This document shows positions 57,276 to 64,000 of a stretch of 64,000 nt of DNA, piece after piece. Within the stretch, counting starts at the first letter, position 1; each line of letters begins with the position of its first letter. Origin of the DNA: Pestalotiopsis fici W106-1. Its lineage: Eukaryota > Ascomycota > Sordariomycetes > Amphisphaeriales > Sporocadaceae. Location of the stretch: contig NW_006917093.1 of assembly GCF_000516985.1 (NCBI RefSeq), positions 4,493,874 through 4,557,873 on the forward strand, given 5' to 3'. The notes beneath the pieces were generated by a model that was given only the letters and a program-made list of their open reading frames with translations, did no database searches and was not told where the DNA came from. The translations under genes and the position numbers were made by a program.

Positions 57276-58881
57276 GATGATTGTCTCGGCTGGCGCGCGC
57301 GCTGTGTTGAGACACGACGACAGAGGAGTGAGGATAAGGGAGCTGGGGGAGCTGGGGGAGCTGCTTGTTGGGATGGTTCCAATTGAGCTCTCTCTCCAAA
57401 GTTCGGAAAAGGGTTCAGGAATTGGCCAATGCACCTCCACTTTTTAGTGCGCGACGCGGAAGACGCCGACCAGCTTCTAGAACCATTACCTAAGGTGATT
57501 TTTTCCTCTTACATATACCGTACATCCATGAGCCGCTGTCACACTGGAATTAGACTGCAACCTTGCATTCACTCATTACCAGAATCGTACAGTGCATCCA
57601 CTGAAAATGGCTCGACAAAGAGAATAGATTTTGAATAATCCTGCGTTATAGACCCTGCAGCTTAACAACCAACACATGGAAGTACTCTGGAATAGCATCT
57701 AGGAGGCCATACCTCTTTATATAATATATATATCTCTCTCTTTCTCTTTTTTTTTTTCCTTCTTAAAAAAAGGAGGAGTGGCCCTATTTCTATTATAGTA
57801 ATATCTTCTTGATTTCAAGTGTTGCATTGTCTTTGGTTTTGGGCATATTAGCCGAGAAGACGCATAATGAGGTTTGATATAATCAGTGACTTTGTGTAAG
57901 AGCAAATTTCGACAGTTTACTCGTAGTTATCCTTGTAGAACTAGTCTATGATTATACATCCATTGAAACTTATCGAGGTCCAATCCAAGACTTGGCAATC
58001 TTGAACAGACACAAATTATTTATGTCTCAAAGCAAACACACATTAGTCTGGTGTTATGACGGAGTGTGCCTACGGATTATTCACATCACTTTAGACAGAA
58101 CTCGATGGAATTGTTTTTCTTTTCCGGCATCTCAAGCAACGATGGGCACAAACTCCTGACGCCACAGATAAACGAGCCATATCGTGCCTACTGACACAAA
58201 TTTCATTACCAAATGAATAACAGAGGCCAAAACACAGACAGTGGATTGATGGACTTGTTGTTGGATGAATTGTTGTCGATTTGCATGTGATTCACTCAGA
58301 ATGTTCAAAATACACAGTCAATGCTTCTAACATATTGACCAGACATGTGCACAAAACGGCATCCATAATGAACTCAAAAAATGCTGGCGTTGCCTTATTC
58401 TTCTTTGTCGTTTCAGAGGGATATTTGTATTTGGCCTTCATCATTTCCTTGAAGTGTATCATAGTAAATGGTCATAAGCTAATCACGGACCTTTACCAAC
58501 ATAAGCGAATGCAAAGATCTTGAACTGCTTGTTAATACCGCTCTTGCCTGTACGAAGAGAATAACGCTGGTCTTGCCATTTCTTTGTTCCCAGCCCTACC
58601 AGAAGTCGCAAACCAGCGAGCATTATTAACAACACGTCCATTCTTTGTCTCAGAGTAGTACCTTTCAGCCGTCCAACGGACCTGTTTGTTTGTATGCTGG
58701 CATAGCTGCTCGATAATACTTTGTACCTCATATAAGCAATTGCCTACACGACTGCATTTGCCGTCAATGTCCTTTCCGCATTCTCTATTAACATTGTAGA
58801 TTTCTCTATCATTATCACTCACCTAGTAGTACATAAACAGCTTTAGTCTTTCTTTGTGTTACCACCCAGTGCTTGGCAACC
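57276..58881. other. 1.6-kb intergenic, AT-rich, one candidate exon
   Basis: Promoters of the divergent CCDC47 (-) and SRA (+) genes. Simple ta/tc/t sequence lies at 57719-57760. A coding-looking minus-strand frame at 58532-58822 is listed separately. Confidence 0.5.
58532..58822 (-). CDS. Possible exon of an unknown small protein
   Basis: A 96-codon open frame with protein-like composition and five cysteines in its first half (NRECGKDIDGKCSRVGNCLY, then EQLCQ), ending at a TAA at 58532. It starts right after ACTACTAG, a possible splice acceptor. An upstream mini-exon MVAKHWV on the minus strand, ending in a GTAACA donor, would join in frame. That exon would overlap the 5' end of the SRA gene on the other strand. 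No family recognised and no signal peptide; could be chance. Confidence 0.28.
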   Translation of the reverse strand: MSDNDREIYNVNRECGKDIDGKCSRVGNCLYEVQSIIEQLCQHTNKQVRWTAERYYSETKNGRVVNNARWFATSGRAGNKEMARPALFSSYRQERY

Positions 58882-60505
58882 ATGAGCGCTCTCGAACGTT
58901 TCGCTAGGAGAAACTACAGCACCAGGACACGCCGAGAAGGACTCCCGGCAAAGCCAAGACCATCGCCGCTCCGAGCCGTTGAAGATGACTCCTCACGTCC
59001 GTCGATTTTCGGGCGACCCAAGGACATAATCATGAACCAGGTAAAGTAACACAAGAAAACAATAATCGGGGAGGGCGGGCTGAGGTCTCCAAAAAAAACC
59101 ACCGAGCCAATTAAACTGACACAAGTAATCTAGCTCTTGACCCCAACAATACGGCACTTTAGCTTTGATGGGACGGGACTTCCTTTCTCGCGAAAGTCAC
59201 CGTCGCCGAGAAGTAAGATTATTCCCCTCTCCCCCTCCCTTTCTCCCCCCGATGTGCTAACTAAATGCTAACCGATTTCCCTGCAGCACAGTCGACCGAG
59301 TCGCTCCAATCCGACGACTCTGGAGATGATGTCTGGGATAAGGCGGCACTGCTCAAGCTGTCCGACTCTGTGCGGGCATCAATCCGACACGATGAGTCCC
59401 TGGGTCCGGATGCAAGCAAGCTGAGTGCCTTTTTGGAAGCCATCATCCGGGATGAAGAGCGCAAGCATCCGACCATGAACTTCGAAACTATCGAATATGC
59501 ACGCCTGGACAAGCTGCTAGAGGAACTTTTGCATTTTTCCGGGCTGATGAAGGCAGCAAGCCATACCGTCGAGCTGCCTCTACGATTCAGAGTTGACATT
59601 GCGCACTCTAAGAAGTTGCGCGTCTTGTGGAGGCATCGCTTCCGCGAGCAGTATGTCATGATTGATCAGCTACGATGTGCAGTCATGGTTAAAGGCGGAC
59701 GGCTGAAAGAAGTTTCCTTCACTTCTGCTGTTGCCTATGACTTGGGCATGTGGCAGACGGCAGCCACGAGTAATCTGGTGGGTGCCATTGAGGGTAATCA
59801 GGTCTTTGAGCCAGGACAGTATGTACAGTGAACTGCATATTCTACTTGGACCATTACTTGCTAACTTGGATGATAGCTGGTGGCTCAACATTGTCTGCGC
59901 TCAAAGAGATGGCATCGTTGGTGCCCCGCTCGAAAAAGCAACGAGTGGCCGTTACGGAATTACAGCTTTGCCCCTGCTTACGGGTCGCGAGGAGCTGATT
60001 TCACGTCGAGCACATGTCATCAAGTATATTCGCGAGGGAGGTCCAATGGACATGCACATTCCCCTGATTTCACAAGTCGGCCAGCAGATTCGTGTTTTGA
60101 GGGGATATAGACTGAAGAGTGTGTTTGCACCACAGGCTGGTGTCAGATACGACGGACTGTAAGTTGTGTCTTGTGCCTGAATGCACATCCATAACTCCTG
60201 ACTAATGATCCAAAAGGTATATAATTCGACAGTATGGTACCAAAATGAACGAGACGACAAGCATTCACAGGCTGGAGCTGACCCTGGAAAGAGTGGCTCA
60301 TCAAAAGGCAATGCAAGACTTGGAGAGATTCCCAAAACCATCTCAGCTTGATGATTGGAGATTGTACGAAAAGCTTGAAGGAGACAAAATCAAGCTGATC
60401 GAGGGTGATGCCAAGTTCTTCGAGTGGACTGTCCAACGGGAAACAGAAAAGCAGGACCGAGAAGACTATAAACGCGACTGTGAATTCCGAGCCTCATTTT
60501 CATAG
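58882..60505 (+). CDS. SRA/YDG-domain protein (putative modified-DNA reader)
   Basis: Exons 58882-59040, 59134-59212, 59287-59818, 59877-60158 and 60217-60505 join in frame to 446 residues. A basic N-terminus and a helical middle region precede the SRA-type domain (about 225-370). This has AVAYDLGMWQTAATSNLVGA, WWLNIVCAQ, QIRVLRGYRLKS then APQAGVRYDGLYIIRQYG, where RYDGLY is the YDG signature. In UHRF1 and plant SUVH proteins the SRA fold flips out 5-methylcytosine; fungal stand-alone SRA proteins are little studied. No RING, SET or PHD domain is visible. The C-terminus is charged and coiled-coil-like. A role in reading methylated (for example RIP/Dim-2-type) DNA is inference. Confidence 0.82.
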
Positions 60506-60937
60506 AAGTAGTGAGGAGGTTACGAAAGCCTTTGCGTGCGAAGAGCAAGCCAAGATGGACTCAAATACCAGGAAAGATCCGGTGCCTTAAATACATTACC
60601 TCTCTAAATGATAAAGCAAAGTCCCTATTAATCCTTTCCCTCGGGGCCTTTGTGATATCTATGTTGTCTTACATGCAGAATAGAACCTGGATGTTGCATT
60701 CCTGCAAATAGTAGATTCTATGGAAATTAGAGCTGTCTAGTCCTAAATAGGCAGCCATTGGGAATTCTTGGGCGTACATTTTCTGCCACTAAAGGTAAAA
60801 TGATGTTTGTGCGCACACCAAAGTGGGGATCCCGCATCTTTCTGATGTTGAGCTGATCCAGTGCCTCTCCTCAAGTTACTTTTGAAGAACGTTTACATCA
60901 CAGCGGCTCGCCTCCCTCTCTCTCATTCGTTCTAAAA
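60506..60937. other. Short intergenic, promoter of the parvulin gene
   Basis: Nothing beyond a 3' flank and the promoter (ctctctctc before the ATG at 60938) is seen. Confidence 0.5.
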
Positions 60938-61445
60938 ATGGCCGGCAAGAAGGGCAAGTCGGACTCCAAGTCGCAATCCAAAGGAAAGGCAGATGCCGCG
61001 CCGGCGGCAACCAAGAAGAAGGGAGCGCAAGCCATCTCGGCACGCCACATTCTCTGCGAGAAGTTCTCCCAGCGCGAGGAGGCCCTTGCCGAGCTGAGGG
61101 ACGGGAAAGACTGGAAGGAAGTCTGTGTAAAATACTCGACAGAAAAGGCTCGATCAGGTGAGTTTTCCTGTATCTTTTTTTTTTTTTTTCGTTGTATACA
61201 ATCACCGTTAGCACATGAGAGAGCATCTTACCAATTCATCTCTCTCTCAAGGTGGTGACCTGGGCGGGTTCAAGCAAAAGGGTTCTCTGCAGCCAGAGTT
61301 TGAAGAGGTCGCGTTTGCCATGGACACGGTCGACGAGCACAAGGCTGCGGTCAAGGGCGAAAAGGAGCCCATGAAGTCGTACAATTACGGTCTTTGCAAA
61401 ACTGTCTTTGGCTACCATATTATCCTCTTGGAAGGCAAGAAATAA
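60938..61445 (+). CDS. Par14-type parvulin peptidyl-prolyl isomerase
   Basis: Exons 60938-61157 and 61252-61445 give 137 residues. A Lys/Ser-rich N-terminal tail of about 35 residues precedes a single parvulin domain. Landmarks are SARHILCEKFSQREEALAEL, the GGDLGGFKQKGSL loop, EFEEVAFAMD and the final TVFGYHIILLEGKK. There is no WW domain, which separates it from Pin1/Ess1 and places it with human Par14/PIN4. Par14 acts in the nucleus and in pre-rRNA processing, with DNA binding through the basic tail. A poly-T run lies inside the intron. The final frame and length agree with fungal orthologues. Confidence 0.95.
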
Positions 61446-61822
61446 GTGCAGGCATATTGCGCCTCAAGGAAATGGCCCACATGATAATGTATTCTTGCAT
61501 GCTTATTTCTGACCTCTGGCCGCAGTACAGAGGCAGGTAAGCCAAAAGCTGCTGGTAGATTATTCAACGAATAAGCAGCGAATAGTTCAAATGAGCAGTA
61601 AGGCCACTATCTCTTTGCGGCTTGATCTTGATGTGATAGGAGTCGGCAGGAGGACCATTTTTGGATACTTTGATGGTTATCAAGAATTGGGTTGCGCTGT
61701 ATTACAAATGTTGTTCGTGAGCTAATCTTACAACTTCGTCACCTGAAGCTACCTACCAAATCTACTCCCATTACTTGGTCCCTTCATATTCCACGGGACT
61801 ACAAGGCGATTCGAGCTCCAAA
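61446..61822. other. Short intergenic between convergent genes
   Basis: Two 3' ends meet here. No gene is seen. Confidence 0.5.
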
Positions 61823-62995
61823 TCATGTTTGCTTGCTTGCAGTTGTCTTGGAAGCTGAGCCAAATTTACGTCCCCAATCCCTAACCTTCTTGTCCATGTC
61901 GGATCTCACAATCACCATGACGATGCCCATGAGCCAAGCTAGGAACCAATCAATCAGGATTCTGCCAGGGCCACCCCTGGTACTGCCTCCAAGCATGCTG
62001 CCCTTGACTAGACCCGTCATGAGATCAGTGGTGATAAGCTCTAGACCGCGCTCTAACCCCTTGATACTCTCCAGGGCAACAACCTCCGGGGTTTGTCCCT
62101 TGTCATCCTCTTCCAACATCTTGGTAACATCAGGTTTAATAAGGTTCTCAGCCTCATATGACTCGGTAAGTATTGTGGCAGGGAAGATGGTGTGTGCACG
62201 GATTGGGGCCTCGTTTGGATGTGCCGCGGTGTAGAGGTTCATCTCCTGAGACAGTGTTTCGCAAAGAGAGCGTAGGGCGGCCTTGGATGGACTGTAGGCT
62301 CCGTAACCAGCAATGCCGTAGAGAGCCAGGAACGAGGCAGTGAAAATGATGTGACGCGCTGGCTTGGCAGCCTTTCCATTGCTAGCCGTCTCCTTTGGAC
62401 CATCGACTCCCTCTCGCGCTCCTTTGATCCAGCAATTCACGGCAGCATGCGCCATGTACAAGCTCGAGAAATAGTTACCGTCCATCTGTTCTCTGAAGGC
62501 AGAGATGGGCGTGTCCACAAAAAGGCCAGGATGAGAAGTTCCGGCGCAGCACCAAACAATGTCTGGTGGGTTCCCCGAGTTCCATGTCGCAACTTCGTCA
62601 ATGACTCTGACAGATTCAGACGGCGAGCTCAAGTCTGCGCTGATGTGGTGAAAACGCTGCGTCTCCGAGTTTTCGGCCCCTTCCTGTTGTCACGTCAGCC
62701 CATGATCTCGGCAATGCCTGATATCTACCCTGTCAACCTACTTGTATGTGCTTGATGGCCTCAAGCAGTCTCTTCTGGTCTCGTGCAACGATCACCACGT
62801 TCGCTCCCCTCTCGGCAAGTATGCGCCCGGCAGCGCGGCCCATACCACGCGAGCCACCCGTGATCAGCACGGTCTTTTGGACTTGTCAGCCACTTATTCT
62901 CTCCAAAACAGGGCTGAAGATGGGGAGTTCTGAGGGAGTTTGCCACGTACTCTGCCCTTCACCGGAAAGTCATTCTTTGACAGCATGCCCCCCAT
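61823..62995 (-). CDS. tsc10: 3-ketosphinganine (3-dehydrosphinganine) reductase
   Basis: Exons 62995-62951, 62873-62742 and 62683-61823 join in frame to 345 residues. It reduces 3-ketosphinganine to dihydrosphingosine with NADPH, the second step of sphingolipid synthesis, at the ER. SDR features are TVLITGGSRGMGRAAGRILA (cofactor loop TGGSRGMG), the catalytic Tyr-Lys in YGAYSPSKAALRSL, and Ser in FTASFLALYG. A C-terminal membrane segment (ILIDWFLAWLMGIVMVIV) matches Tsc10/FVT1 topology. An ATG nine bases into the reading frame could also start it. All introns are short and canonical. Confidence 0.95.
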
Positions 62996-63731
62996 TGTTG
63001 CTAGTGAGCTTTGGATCCCTGGAAGGCGTCAGTCCCGTATCTTGTCTCGCTGGAGTGCTGCACTCACCTGTCTCTGAATAGTATTTGTTCCAGCTCTCGT
63101 GGCCTTGTTCTGCTCTTCAACAGAATGAAAAGAAGCAAAATCCTTTGACCTTGGTTGAGGTGTTGGTCAGCAGGAAGGAACGCGTTGCATTAGTTTTAGG
63201 ATTTGAGAGCGGAACAGGAGAGAAAAGTGGGTCGGCTGGGACAATGCAAATGGTTAAAATAGTGTATGTAAAAGCCAACAACAGCAGTAACCTACCTCTC
63301 AAGCACCTAGACCTTGAGGAAATACACAGAATCCTTCTTGTTTTTTCTTTTTTTTAAATGTATGGTTTAATGTATCTTATGGTTATATGAATCATGTAAC
63401 TCACCTACTCTTAACATTTTAGCACGCTGAAAAAAAACCGTTAGCAGAATATCTGAACCCTGGGACTGGAGGCACCCCGCTGTAACCAAAGGTAGGAAAA
63501 CAAGGTGTCAAGTAATGTATCTTAGCATGAGGATGCACCAACAACTACACTACACTAACCTCAGGTTAGTGGACCTTTAACTGGCCGCCATATTAAGATA
63601 CCCTATCCTCGCCCATGATCATACAAATTAGTCGCCAGATCATCAAAAGTATCAGTTCTCAATCATATTTGTCACATCTATAGCTGGAGACTGGAGAAGT
63701 GCTGAATTACATGCGTCAAAATGAGTGTTAA
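62996..63731. other. Intergenic 0.7 kb, no supported gene
   Basis: Promoter of the reductase, then AT-rich sequence. No coding frame with motifs. Confidence 0.5.
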
Positions 63732-64000
63732 GAAGGCTCTATATCACAAGGGGAAGCGATCAATGCAATACATACCTCCATCAACTCTAGGGAGAGAGAC
63801 ATTAGACTTGAAGCTTCGCGTACATGCCTGTGTACCGTTACGGTCTGTTGCAAGTACTGCGCCCGACAATATGCACCTCTGTACTCTATGACCGGTCGAA
63901 TTGATTTGCAAAGTGTCATTGTCTCGGAGATTGCCAAGGCCATACAGAATTATGACCCAGGAAGTCGGGATTCAGCGGTTCGAGGAACTTTGATGTGCTC
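63732..64000 (+). CDS. Open frame running off the right edge, unknown product
   Basis: A plus-strand frame is open for 89 codons from after a TAA at 63729 to the window end. It reads like protein: INSRERDIRLEAS, a Cys-rich CLCTVTVCCKYCARQY, then LQSVIVSEIAKAIQNYDPGS. No ATG suits its beginning, so it would be an internal or late exon of a gene continuing to the right. Family not recognised. Confidence 0.35.

Overview
This window is nuclear DNA of a filamentous ascomycete, most likely a Sordariomycete and perhaps Hypocreales. The class is inferred from gene content and intron style, not from a search. Nearly every gene needs splicing through short introns (about 37-190 nt, mostly 50-70) with GTRAGT-like donors, CTRAC branch sites and YAG acceptors. 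The gene families are typical of such fungi: a CFEM-Pth11 receptor, a NACHT NLR, an EF-hand external NADH dehydrogenase and an UNC-93-like transporter. There are no operons, and a 100-N assembly gap lies at 24861-24960. Exon borders below were placed by hand from frame continuity plus splice signals; none were checked against RNA.

Layout. 1-9 kb is accessory in character: a truncated CFEM-Pth11 GPCR (-), a FAD monooxygenase (+), a tandem-GFA zinc protein (-) and a Cys-rich single-pass membrane protein (+). 10.8-19.6 kb holds a Whi5/Nrm1-like G1/S repressor, a glycine-zipper Gly-His repeat protein, an intron-containing tRNA-Ser(GCT), a cytosolic GH13 alpha-glucosidase and a small secreted Cys protein. 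20.5-34 kb is again accessory: a second Cys-rich stalk membrane protein, relics of a serine carboxypeptidase and of a membrane protein, the UNC-93-like transporter, then a head-to-head pair. That pair is a DUF7708-like/NACHT/C2H2-zinc-finger NLR (-) and a RING-bearing SNF2 ATPase (+) sharing 353 bp. A 263-bp MITE with TA duplications follows.

34.8-62.9 kb is mainly housekeeping: ribose-5-phosphate isomerase, Ypt6/Rab6 GTPase, Nop53, external NADH dehydrogenase, a cyclase-family hydrolase, a thiamine-binding (MTH1187/Ecm15-like) protein, a GPI-anchored PLC-like phosphodiesterase, Cdc37, a CCDC47 homologue, an SRA/YDG-domain protein, a Par14-type parvulin and 3-ketosphinganine reductase. The right edge carries an unidentified open frame.

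The genes do not form an obvious pathway or a secondary-metabolite cluster. The most interesting parts are the NLR/SNF2 divergent pair, the SRA protein, the MITE, the two gene relics, and several short unassigned coding-like stretches.
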